Source: Candidatus Alectryobacillus merdavium | GTDB taxonomy: Bacteria > Bacillota_I > Bacilli_A > RFN20 > CAG-826 | DNA: 30,018 nucleotides | Assembly: GCA_017694735.1 (NCBI GenBank) | Contig: JADIMN010000129.1 | Coordinates: 1-30,018, forward strand | Direction: 5' to 3' | Shown here: one piece after another, positions 1 to 6,585 of the stretch | How positions within the stretch are numbered: position 1 is the stretch's first letter | Layout of the letters: every line of letters starts with the position of its first letter | Notes under the pieces: generated by a model | What the model was told of the DNA's origin: nothing | What the model saw: the letters and a program-made list of their open reading frames with translations, nothing else | Database searches by the model: none | Translations under genes and position numbers: made by a program

Positions 1-151
1 CTTCAATTCCACTGTTTTTAGCTTCTCTAATTAAATATTCAATATTTGGTCTATCAATAATAGGAAGCATTTCTTTTGCAATAGACTTTGTAAATGGTAA
101 AAATCTAGTTCCAAGACCAGCCGCAGTTATAATACATTTTTTAATACTCAT
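1..151 (-). CDS. galU: UTP--glucose-1-phosphate uridylyltransferase, N-terminal part (cut by window edge)
   Basis: Only the first 50 codons are in the window; the gene continues beyond position 1. The visible N-terminus begins MSIKKCIITAAGLGTRFLP and carries the nucleotidyltransferase signature G-L-G-T-R-F-L-P followed by T-K-S-I-A-K-E-M-L-P, then P-N-I-E-Y, which is diagnostic of bacterial GalU. The enzyme makes UDP-glucose from UTP and glucose-1-phosphate in the cytoplasm, for glycolipids and surface polysaccharides. The start ATG (151-149) overlaps the TGA stop of the upstream gene by four bases (ATGA), so translation is probably coupled and the gene is last or late in the operon that begins at 2972. 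The ATGA overlap also supports TGA being a true stop here. The family call is seen directly; completeness cannot be judged. Confidence 0.9.
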   Translation of the reverse strand, partial: MSIKKCIITAAGLGTRFLPFTKSIAKEMLPIIDRPNIEYLIREAKNSGIE

Positions 152-564
152 TTATTTTCCTTCCTCTTTTTAATTTCTTTATTTACAAGTAATCTTAATT
201 TTTTTAGATCTTGATCAGAAAATTTGTATGATCTATCAACAAACCCATTATCAAGAATCATCAAAGAATAAATATAAGATAAAACATCTAAATCTTTAGC
301 AACTTTAACTCTTTTTGAAACTTTTTTCTTTTTTGTTTGATTCTCAGATTCAATTTTTTTCAAATATTTTTCAATGTCATCAACAAGAGTCTTAAAATTA
401 AAGTCATCTGAAATCATTCTTAAAATTGGATTAAAGTATGATAACTCATCCAAAATAATGTCCTCTTTTATATTTACCCCTCTTGATAAGAGCAATAAAG
501 AAACATTTTTTTGCTTACTATTTTGCAAAAATTTTAAATACTTTTTTAAATTACTTGTTTTCAT
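148..564 (-). CDS. Small lysine-rich protein of unknown function
   Basis: A 138-residue protein that I do not recognise. It is strongly basic, with Lys-rich stretches at about residues 66-90 (K-K-K-K-V-S-K-R-V-K) and at the C-terminus (K-K-R-K-E-N-K). It has no signal peptide and no membrane segment, and looks alpha-helical, so it is probably cytoplasmic. The start ATG lies inside the end of the thioesterase gene (14-base overlap) and the TGA stop overlaps the galU start (ATGA), so it is firmly embedded in the operon and very likely translated. The ribosome binding site is weak, which fits translational coupling. Its position between a fatty-acid gene and galU hints at envelope or lipid metabolism, but nothing in the sequence shows a role. 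Confidence 0.7.
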   Translation of the reverse strand: MKTSNLKKYLKFLQNSKQKNVSLLLLSRGVNIKEDIILDELSYFNPILRMISDDFNFKTLVDDIEKYLKKIESENQTKKKKVSKRVKVAKDLDVLSYIYSLMILDNGFVDRSYKFSDQDLKKLRLLVNKEIKKRKENK

Positions 565-1288
565 TTATAACACCATTAACACATGCTTTAAAAATTATAT
601 TATTATCGGCTTTACCGACAAAATATTCACAATTTGCAGAAATATCTTTTCTAAAAATATCAATTTTTTGCTCCAGAAAAGTTTGTTTAATATATTCAAT
701 TTGAAAATCATTAAAATAATCAAATTTGCTGCTATCATAAACCATTTGAATATAACGAGCATTATTAGTATGTCTATTTTTATCTAAATAAGATTTTAAA
801 ATCGTAAAAGTTATTACTTTTTCAAAACTTTCATCATATACAAAGGACAACTTTTTAATATTAATTTGTGGCGCTTCAGCGATAAAATTTCCGGCAAAAT
901 ATTTCTTATTTTTTAATTCCATGAAATTAGTATTCAAATTAAATAAGCACCAAACACTACTTCCCTTATAAAGTAATGCATCATTTTCATCATAAAGAGA
1001 AAAATCTCTAAAATATTCAAACTTATTTGGTTTTAATGGCCAAGTTTTTAATTTAATTACTTTTGGAGTGTATACATTATTAACTAATTCAACTTTTTGT
1101 CTTAACATTATCCAAATTAAATTTTCTTTTATTAAAATTTCAAATCCTAAATCATGCTCACTTGCTTGTCTTACAGCAGCTTGATTAAATAAATCTAAAA
1201 CACCTTCTGGTTTTAAATAACCATATTGATCAAGCTGTTGAGATAATACTTCGTAGGTATATAAATCGACTAAATCTTTGCTTTCCAT
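551..1288 (-). CDS. Acyl-ACP thioesterase (FatA/FatB-like, PF01643 type)
   Basis: A 245-residue cytoplasmic double hotdog-fold enzyme expected to hydrolyse acyl-acyl carrier protein and release free fatty acids. The first hotdog half covers about residues 10-130. The second half contains the family's catalytic signature D169-x-N171-x-H173-x-N175-N176-x2-Y179, matching the D-x-N-x-H-x-N-N-x2-Y pattern of plant and bacterial acyl-ACP thioesterases. Length is normal for the bacterial family. It follows the permease gene by 30 bases and overlaps the next gene by 14, so it is in the same operon. Its presence with a substrate-binding protein and permease is not an obvious pathway link. The start region lies just after a 9-bp inverted repeat (1289-1320) that could affect translation or bind a regulator. 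Confidence 0.88.
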   Translation of the reverse strand: MESKDLVDLYTYEVLSQQLDQYGYLKPEGVLDLFNQAAVRQASEHDLGFEILIKENLIWIMLRQKVELVNNVYTPKVIKLKTWPLKPNKFEYFRDFSLYDENDALLYKGSSVWCLFNLNTNFMELKNKKYFAGNFIAEAPQINIKKLSFVYDESFEKVITFTILKSYLDKNRHTNNARYIQMVYDSSKFDYFNDFQIEYIKQTFLEQKIDIFRKDISANCEYFVGKADNNIIFKACVNGVINENK

Positions 1289-1320
1289 AATTTGTTACCT
1301 GAATATTATTATAACAAATT
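1289..1320. repeat. Perfect 9-bp inverted repeat flanking the thioesterase ribosome binding site
   Basis: AATTTGTTA at 1289-1297 and its exact complement TAACAAATT at 1312-1320, separated by 14 bases. On the minus strand the permease stop codon is in the first arm, the AGG ribosome binding site is at the loop end, and the second arm abuts the thioesterase ATG. It could be an mRNA hairpin tuning initiation, or an operator. A TATAAT-like string also lies in the spacer. AT-rich composition makes chance possible. Confidence 0.4.
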
Positions 1321-2086
1321 ATACAATTTTTTTATTAAATAATTTTTTTGCCAAATAAATTACAAGATCAATAACAACTACATAAAATACTATAATTAAA
1401 ATACAAGCAAGTAATCCCGCTGTATTTAAACTATCTTTATACGTTGAAATTAAAATACCTAATGAATTATCTTGCAAAATTAAATATTCGCTCATTACAA
1501 CAATTTTAAAACATAATCCAAATCCTTGTAACAAGCTCATAATTATGTAAGGAAAAATCATTGGTAAAAATACTTTAAAAAATTTAATAAAAACGTTTAC
1601 TTCAAGTAGTGCTAAATCATCTAATATATCTTTATTAATATTAGATATGGATGTTATATTAGCTTCCAAAAATAAAGGAATTAAAATCATTGATGAAACA
1701 ATAAATGGAACCAAATAAGTTGGAGCACTTATAAACAAAAACATTGTAATTGCTGCTAAAGGAGCAACTTTAAATATATATAGAATAGGTTTAAAAAAAT
1801 TTAACAAAGGTTTGTATAATACAAATAAAAAAGTTAAAAATAGTGATATTACAAAAGAAATAATTACTGATAAAATCACTCTAAGAAAAGAAAACAATAA
1901 ATATGTTGCTTCTTTATATGAATAAAAGAATTTTCCAAATTCTAAAAAAATTGAAGAAATGCTAGGAAAAACAAACTCATTTCCAAAATATGAAATCAAA
2001 AAATATATTAAAAGTATTACTAATATTCCACTTACTAAAAATGAATAATTAGCTAATGTAGAAATCTTCTTGTGGTTTTTCTCCAT
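1319..2086 (-). CDS. ABC transporter permease, NitT/TauT/SsuC type
   Basis: A 255-residue inner-membrane protein of the BPD_transp_1 fold with about six membrane segments (first at roughly residues 13-32, last at roughly 224-246). A degenerate EAA-type cytoplasmic loop lies near residues 160-176 (L-E-V-N-x7-K-V-F-L-P), where the permease would dock an ATPase. It overlaps the preceding binding-lipoprotein gene by 38 bases, so the two are translated together and should form one importer. The ATG at 2086 has no clear Shine-Dalgarno, and no better downstream start exists before the first membrane segment. The ATP-hydrolysing partner is not next to it and is not elsewhere in the window, except possibly the distant carbohydrate-type ATPase. 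The substrate is unknown; the family takes up sulfonates, nitrate, pyrimidine precursors and similar small molecules. Confidence 0.82.
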   Translation of the reverse strand: MEKNHKKISTLANYSFLVSGILVILLIYFLISYFGNEFVFPSISSIFLEFGKFFYSYKEATYLLFSFLRVILSVIISFVISLFLTFLFVLYKPLLNFFKPILYIFKVAPLAAITMFLFISAPTYLVPFIVSSMILIPLFLEANITSISNINKDILDDLALLEVNVFIKFFKVFLPMIFPYIIMSLLQGFGLCFKIVVMSEYLILQDNSLGILISTYKDSLNTAGLLACILIIVFYVVVIDLVIYLAKKLFNKKIV

Positions 2087-2972
2087 ATGTATTAAGATCT
2101 AAATTTTCTAATTGAGTTAAATAAAAGTCTATTGCTTCTTTGTCTACATTAATATCTTCTTCTACTCTTATATTAGAGCCAAGAATAGCACTTTTTAAAA
2201 CATCTTCACTCATATTAGAAAATGTATCAATATAATTAATAGCATTTTGTGCTGTTAAACTCGTATCTAAATTACATGAGTTTATATCGTTTTTCATTTC
2301 ATCTAAAAATTGTAAATTACCACTATTGACTAATTCATTTTTAACAAAAATTGCTGCTTGTGGATAAGAAGATTTGTCTGTTACTTTTTGATATTCCTCT
2401 TGCAAATCAATTAAATTAAAATCAATATTTTGTTTCTTTAGATTACTTAATTGAGGTTCTGCAATAATAATAGTATCAGAACCGCCGGAAACAAAACTAG
2501 CAACAGCTGAAGCTACATCACTAGCATAAGTAATATCAACATTATCTATTCCATTTGATTTTAAAATAGTTTGCAAAATTACATCCGGAGTATTTCCTTT
2601 TTGAAATGCTAAGATTTCGCCATTACTTAATTCAGATATATCACTAATTGTTTTGCTAACTATATAAAAGTTTCCCCAAACTAAACTACGATAATACTTA
2701 TAAGTTGAACCCTTATTATATGTAGTTACTCCAACTGTTAAAGGAGCAATAATTACATCATATGAATTACTTAAAAAAGCAGGTGCTAATAAATCAGCTC
2801 CTCCAATTGTTACATCATTTTGGTGATCAGAAATGTAATTTGCTAAAGCCAATGCTGGAGTTCCAGATGGAGCTAAAACACTTATGTCATTATCCAAACT
2901 GCTTGTAAGATTGCTTTGCCCACAAGAAGTTAATAATGTGAATAACAATATAAATAAACTAAATTTTTTCAT
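2049..2972 (-). CDS. ABC substrate-binding lipoprotein, SsuA/TauA/NMT1-like
   Basis: A 307-residue lipoprotein with a Lys-rich signal peptide and lipobox L-L-T-S-C17, so it would be acylated and anchored on the outer face of the membrane. The mature part resembles periplasmic-binding-protein type 2 members of the NitT/TauT family: residues 31-40 read V-L-A-P-S-G-T-P-A-L, followed by an A-N-Y segment and a D-V-I-I-A-P strand, as in SsuA/ThiY-like proteins. It is the first gene of an operon that continues with its permease (38-base overlap), the thioesterase, an unknown basic protein and galU. A good ribosome binding site (GAGGG) lies eight bases before the ATG. Its promoter has a consensus -10 but a poor -35, and a CRP-type palindrome centred at -41.5, which suggests activation by the divergent regulator. 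The ligand cannot be read from the sequence. Confidence 0.82.
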   Translation of the reverse strand: MKKFSLFILLFTLLTSCGQSNLTSSLDNDISVLAPSGTPALALANYISDHQNDVTIGGADLLAPAFLSNSYDVIIAPLTVGVTTYNKGSTYKYYRSLVWGNFYIVSKTISDISELSNGEILAFQKGNTPDVILQTILKSNGIDNVDITYASDVASAVASFVSGGSDTIIIAEPQLSNLKKQNIDFNLIDLQEEYQKVTDKSSYPQAAIFVKNELVNSGNLQFLDEMKNDINSCNLDTSLTAQNAINYIDTFSNMSEDVLKSAILGSNIRVEEDINVDKEAIDFYLTQLENLDLNTYGEKPQEDFYIS

Positions 2973-2992
2973 AATTTTACCCTCGCCAGTAT

Positions 2993-2998
2993 ATTATA
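2993..2998 (-). promoter_or_regulatory. -10 box (TATAAT) of the SsuA-like operon, probably activator-dependent
   Basis: TATAAT on the minus strand at 2998-2993, 20 bases before the ATG, predicting transcription start near 2986. The hexamer 17 bases upstream is CATAAT, a poor -35, as expected at a class II activator-dependent promoter. The overlapping plus-strand string TATAAT at 2995-3000 could serve the divergent regulator gene. Confidence 0.55.
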
Positions 2999-3019
2999 AT
3001 AGAAATTTGAAATAAATTA

Positions 3020-3035
3020 TGTGATAATTATCACA
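3020..3035. promoter_or_regulatory. Perfect CRP-type palindromic operator
   Basis: TGTGATAATTATCACA is a perfect 16-base palindrome with the CRP half-sites TGTGA and TCACA spaced by six bases. Its centre (3027.5) is at -41.5 from the start predicted from the minus-strand -10 box, the standard class II activator position. On the plus strand it lies just before the regulator's own ATG (3041), a position suited to autorepression. The adjacent regulator keeps the recognition-helix residues R166, E167 and R171, equivalent to CRP R180, E181 and R185, which read this half-site. Confidence 0.75.
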
Positions 3036-3040
3036 GAATT

Positions 3041-3622
3041 ATGAACAAACTGTGTATTTATCTGGCAAAGAACAAAAAACTTTACTCTGTTAAAAAATTT
3101 AGTAAAAATTCCGTAGTTTTGTACGAAAACGACTTCTTTCCTTTGATAATATTTGTATTAAAAGGTAATTTAGTTGCAGAAACCAATCAATTTGATAATC
3201 CACTAATTTTTAATTATTTCAAAACTAATGATTTTATTGGAAATAATTTAATTTTTTCTAATGAAAAAATCTTAAAAGGTAATATTATATGTAAAACCGC
3301 ATGTGAATTACTATATTTAAGAAAAGATGAATTTCTTCAAATACTTTGCAGTTCTAAAGTATTTTTAGAGGAATATCTTACATATTGTTCAAATATTATA
3401 AGAAATGAAAAAACTTTAATTAAATGTTTAAAAATACCAAACATAAGAAATAGAATACTTTATTATATACAACAAAATAATGGATCAATTTATTATACAA
3501 ATATTACTTCTTTATCAAAACTTCTTTCTACATCAAGAGAAAATTTATCAAGAATAATTGCTAATTTAGTTAAAGAAAATATTATAATTAAAGAAAAAAA
3601 TTTTATGAGATTGAAACGCTAA
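3041..3622 (+). CDS. CRP/FNR-family transcriptional regulator
   Basis: A 193-residue cytoplasmic DNA-binding protein, the only plus-strand gene in the window. Residues 15-110 form a cNMP-binding-like beta-roll: the stretch I-F-V-L-K-G-N-L at 37-44, F-I-G at 65-67, and K-T-A-C-E-L at 85-90, which matches CRP closely. A dimerisation helix follows at about 105-130. The C-terminal winged helix has a recognition helix with S165-R166-E167-N-L-S-R171, the same R-E-x3-R as CRP. The CRP cAMP contacts (Glu72 and Arg82-Ser83) are replaced (N68 and K-G-N), so cAMP is unlikely to be the ligand; the effector is unknown. There is no FNR-type Cys cluster at the N-terminus. No Shine-Dalgarno precedes the ATG. 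The 3' end overlaps the convergent lipoprotein gene by 20 bases. Likely role: activating the divergent operon and repressing itself. Confidence 0.85.
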   Translation: MNKLCIYLAKNKKLYSVKKFSKNSVVLYENDFFPLIIFVLKGNLVAETNQFDNPLIFNYFKTNDFIGNNLIFSNEKILKGNIICKTACELLYLRKDEFLQILCSSKVFLEEYLTYCSNIIRNEKTLIKCLKIPNIRNRILYYIQQNNGSIYYTNITSLSKLLSTSRENLSRIIANLVKENIIIKEKNFMRLKR

Positions 3623-5012
3623 TCTTATAGTAATAATTATCATCTTCAAAAATAGCAAAATATTCATTAGATTTCAAAATTATATATACATCTAAGTTAT
3701 CAAGATTAAATAAATAAAAGTACTCTTTATACTTATTTAAAATGGAAATTGGTCCATAATATAAATTATCTAACGAATTATATGAAGAAAGATAATCTTT
3801 GTTATAACATTCAAAACTCATATAACTAATAGGATTAACAGGATGCGTACATCCTGGATCAATAACAGAATAACTTACATCATAATATGGAAAAGCTTTT
3901 TGACCATCTTCTTTTAAATATTCATCTCTATCACCAACATAAATAGAAAAACTACGACTTGAAATAGGATTTTCATTAATCATACTAAAATGACTTGGAT
4001 AGTAAACAGAATCAGGTAAATATTTTAAGTAATCTAAATTATAAACATATTCACCATAATCATTATCAGTATATATTGGAAGATCAATACTATCTGACCA
4101 ACGATTATCAAAACCTTCATATAATTCGCTATCAAAATTATAATATGAAATATTTTCAAGAATGTCTCTAAACTCTTTACATTCTAAAGCTTCTTCTTTA
4201 GTTGTAGGAGTTTTATATCCACTGTTTTCTAAATCAAATTCGTTGATATTTAAATTAAATTTATAAGTACCTTTTGGACATATTACGTTAATATAAGATT
4301 CACCAGTATCTTTTACATATAAATAATAATGTGCATATTTAGAATAAGTAGAACAATGACTAAATTCGACAATTAAATTTGAACTTGTATCAATAAAAAT
4401 TTGTTCGTTAATATTTTCTTTAAAATCTGCCAAAGAAAAATAAATTTTTAAAGAATATCGATAACCATATTCTAGTTCAAAATCATCTCCTTCAACATAT
4501 GAGTATGATGTATCATATATATCGCTTTTTTCTAAAACAATATCGAATTTATACGAATTAGTAACTTCTTTATAATCGTTAGTTTGATATCCACAAACTT
4601 GGCAAGTATAAACAAGCGTATTTGAATACTCACTAACTTTTCTACCATCATCAAATTGATGTTCTCCTATTTCACATGGCTCATAAAAATATCCATCATA
4701 TGTAACTTTTAAAATAGAGTCTTTGCTTGGCATTGAAAAAGTATAAATATTGCCTAATTCATTAGAATCAAAAAGTTCTAAATCTATTTCGTTGTTAACA
4801 ATTCCTCCGCATCTTACATCATCATGCTTTTTTAAAGTAATCTCAACAACTTCATTTGCTTTATAATACTCCTTCTCAGGCATTTCAACTACTTGTTCAA
4901 AGTAGTCGTAAATCTCTAATTTATACTCTTTTTTACTAATATCTTCTCCACAAGAAAATAAACCAAGTGCAGGCAATAAGGCAAATATTAATTTAATTTT
5001 TTTGTTTTTCAT
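3603..5012 (-). CDS. Lipoprotein of unknown function with a CxxC motif
   Basis: A 469-residue surface lipoprotein: basic N-terminus, hydrophobic core, then lipobox G-L-F-S-C21. The mature part is rich in Tyr, Asp and aromatic beta-strand-like segments and contains a short H-x-F ... Y-T-C-Q-V-C-G-Y motif near residues 115-145, similar to small Cys-pair modules seen in surface proteins of gut Firmicutes; it may bind metal or be structural. I cannot assign a function. A longer reading with a TTG start at 5030 is possible, but ATG 5012 gives a standard signal peptide. There is no Shine-Dalgarno, and a TATAAT at 5024-5019 ends six bases before the ATG, so the message may be leaderless. The 3' end overlaps the convergent regulator gene by 20 bases with no terminator between. 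Confidence 0.75.
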   Translation of the reverse strand: MKNKKIKLIFALLPALGLFSCGEDISKKEYKLEIYDYFEQVVEMPEKEYYKANEVVEITLKKHDDVRCGGIVNNEIDLELFDSNELGNIYTFSMPSKDSILKVTYDGYFYEPCEIGEHQFDDGRKVSEYSNTLVYTCQVCGYQTNDYKEVTNSYKFDIVLEKSDIYDTSYSYVEGDDFELEYGYRYSLKIYFSLADFKENINEQIFIDTSSNLIVEFSHCSTYSKYAHYYLYVKDTGESYINVICPKGTYKFNLNINEFDLENSGYKTPTTKEEALECKEFRDILENISYYNFDSELYEGFDNRWSDSIDLPIYTDNDYGEYVYNLDYLKYLPDSVYYPSHFSMINENPISSRSFSIYVGDRDEYLKEDGQKAFPYYDVSYSVIDPGCTHPVNPISYMSFECYNKDYLSSYNSLDNLYYGPISILNKYKEYFYLFNLDNLDVYIILKSNEYFAIFEDDNYYYKISVSIS

Positions 5013-5018
5013 ATAATT

Positions 5019-5024
5019 ATTATA
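5019..5024 (-). promoter_or_regulatory. -10 box directly upstream of the lipoprotein start (possible leaderless transcript)
   Basis: TATAAT on the minus strand, followed by six bases and then the ATG at 5012. With normal spacing the transcript would begin at the A of the start codon. No ribosome binding site is present. No convincing -35 is visible. Confidence 0.4.
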
Positions 5025-5070
5025 ACACAATAAAAAAATCGTATTTTTTTATTTAATTTTACTAAATTAA

Positions 5071-6402
5071 TTATTTATTAATTAAATTAAAATTTGAATT
5101 TCTTTTTTTCTTTATACTAATAAAGTCATCGTATAAGTCATCTTCATTTAAAATATTTACTACTAAAAAGCAAATAACAATTACTATAACACTCATTAAT
5201 GAAGACGCATTAAAAACATTAAAACTATGTGATGAATATACTAAAGTTGAGAAAAATAGCACTATTGCAGTTAAAGGAGCTTTGGTTAGACATGTAAAAA
5301 ATATACAAATACCAGATAGATAAATAAATTCATAACTTTCTAATGGAATATAAAACACTTCATTTAATATAAGAATACTAAATCTTGCTATTAAACCTCC
5401 AATACACATAATTGGAATCACAAGTCCACCAGTAACTTTACCAGCTCCGGATAATGAAGTAATAAAAATTCTAAAAACTATAAGTCCAATCACAAGAAGT
5501 ATTGAGTTAAAAGATGTTAAACCTTTTATTATATTTAATCCGCTTCCCATATATGAATTAAGAAATAAATTTAAAATAAAAACTCCAATAAAGAGTATAT
5601 ATCCTCTCCATTTAACTATATTAATATCTTGATATTTTTCAAACAAATCTTTTAATAAGATTATTAATTTTTTAAATAGTAATCCAAAAGAAATACAAAG
5701 AAATCCAATAATTAATATAATTGAAATACTTTCATCTTTTAAATAAGAGACATTATTTAATGATAACAAATGATTTTTATTAATTAAAAAGGTAACAAAA
5801 AATGATACAAAACTTACAATAATTGCCTTAAATAATAAAGAAAATTTAAATCCATGTAGTGATTCTTCAAAACCATAAACTAGACCTGCTAAAGGCGATA
5901 AAAATGCACAACCAAAACCAGCTCCACTAGCAATTGCAACATCTTCAGATGTATCTTCTTTTTTACTTATGTCATCCACGCCTTGAGCAATTTCGCCTCC
6001 TAAAACAACAGAAGGTCCTTCACTTCCAAGAGGAAAACCACAAAATATCGCAACAAAAGAATTTAATATAAGTAAAGGTATATCTAATTTCCATCTAATT
6101 TTTTCTTCTTTTCTTATACCTTGCTCTAAAAGTGGAATACCTGAACCATCAATACTTGGAAAATACTTTAAAATATTAAAATTTAAAGTTGAAAATATAA
6201 TTAATAAAACAATTAATAAAACCATAATATATGGATCACTACTTGTATATAAAGATAGAGAAAAATCACTAATTAAAGAAACACATAACTGAAAACATCC
6301 GACAATTAATCCAATAATAATACCGATAATAATTGCTCGAAAATATTCAATGATGTATTTTTTTAATTTGAGATTTTTTTCTGCTTTTAATTTGTTATTC
6401 AT
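5071..6402 (-). CDS. ClC-family chloride channel / Cl-/H+ antiporter
   Basis: A 443-residue polytopic membrane protein of the voltage-gated chloride channel family. Selectivity motifs are visible in order: G86-S-G-I-P90, G126-S-E-G-P130 with the gating glutamate E128, F178-E-E180 at the position of the internal proton-path glutamate, and G-G-L-V-I-P in the second half. The gating and internal glutamates both being present favours a Cl-/H+ exchanger over a passive channel; the Ser in GSGIP favours chloride over fluoride. No C-terminal CBS domains, so this is the short prokaryotic form. A TTG at 6411 in frame is possible, but ATG 6402 is preferred; neither has a Shine-Dalgarno. The gene starts within about 20 bases of the tRNA-Lys terminator, leaving little room for its own promoter. 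Confidence 0.9.
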   Translation of the reverse strand: MNNKLKAEKNLKLKKYIIEYFRAIIIGIIIGLIVGCFQLCVSLISDFSLSLYTSSDPYIMVLLIVLLIIFSTLNFNILKYFPSIDGSGIPLLEQGIRKEEKIRWKLDIPLLILNSFVAIFCGFPLGSEGPSVVLGGEIAQGVDDISKKEDTSEDVAIASGAGFGCAFLSPLAGLVYGFEESLHGFKFSLLFKAIIVSFVSFFVTFLINKNHLLSLNNVSYLKDESISIILIIGFLCISFGLLFKKLIILLKDLFEKYQDINIVKWRGYILFIGVFILNLFLNSYMGSGLNIIKGLTSFNSILLVIGLIVFRIFITSLSGAGKVTGGLVIPIMCIGGLIARFSILILNEVFYIPLESYEFIYLSGICIFFTCLTKAPLTAIVLFFSTLVYSSHSFNVFNASSLMSVIVIVICFLVVNILNEDDLYDDFISIKKKRNSNFNLINK

Positions 6403-6410
6403 TATATTCA

Positions 6411-6435
6411 AATAAAAAACGACACACTGTGTCGT
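6411..6435 (-). terminator. Rho-independent terminator after tRNA-Lys
   Basis: On the minus strand ACGACAC-AGT-GTGTCGT (6435-6419), a 7-bp stem with 3-base loop, runs directly into TTTTTTATT. It lies 12 bases after the tRNA CCA end. Confidence 0.85.
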
Positions 6436-6446
6436 AACATTTTACA

Positions 6447-6522
6447 TGGTCCGCCCTTAGAGACTCGAACTCTAGACCCACTGATTAAGAGTCAGTTGCT
6501 CTACCAACTGAGCTAAGGGCGG
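6447..6522 (-). tRNA. tRNA-Lys (anticodon CUU)
   Basis: A complete 76-base cloverleaf. The acceptor stem is CCGCCCT paired with AGGGCGG, discriminator A, and CCA is encoded. The D arm contains AGCTCAGTTGGTAGAGC; the anticodon stem is ACTGA/TCAGT with loop CTCTTAA, giving anticodon CTT for the Lys codon AAG; the T arm contains GGTCTAGAGTTCGAGTCTC. A terminator follows 12 bases later. A hairpin (6527-6554) ends five bases before the mature 5' end, so the tRNA probably uses the promoter that overlaps the end of the upstream binding-protein gene. Confidence 0.97.
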
Positions 6523-6526
6523 ATAA

Positions 6527-6554
6527 ATAAGGACTTGAATTAACAAGTCCTTAT
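6527..6554 (-). terminator. Hairpin terminator between the solute-binding protein gene and tRNA-Lys
   Basis: ATAAGGACTTG / CAAGTCCTTAT, an 11-bp perfect stem with a 6-base loop, followed on the minus strand by TTAT. It comes about 30 bases after the binding-protein stop codon. The U-tract is short, so termination may be partial. Confidence 0.6.
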
Positions 6555-6583
6555 ATTTTATATCATTTAATTAAAGTAATCAA
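6555..6583 (-). promoter_or_regulatory. Candidate promoter for tRNA-Lys
   Basis: On the minus strand TTGATT (6583-6578), 17 bases, TAAAAT (6560-6555). It starts right after the stop codon of the upstream gene and overlaps the hairpin, so start of transcription would fall near 6548. Confidence 0.4.
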
Positions 6584-6585
6584 TA

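Noticed and set aside
148..151. Mycoplasma code (TGA as Trp), suggested by the mycoplasma-like importer
   Set aside because: TGA is the stop of two genes at tight ATGA junctions (148-151, 24072-24075), and Trp is coded by TGG in conserved proteins such as EF-G.
374..787. Plus-strand open frames opposite the thioesterase and small basic protein genes
   Set aside because: Phe/Ile/Asn-rich, typical of antisense reading of AT-rich genes; the minus-strand genes carry recognised motifs and coupled starts.
6402..6411. TTG at 6411 as the start of the ClC gene
   Set aside because: It adds only three residues and overlaps the tail of the tRNA terminator; ATG 6402 is the simpler choice, though neither has a Shine-Dalgarno.
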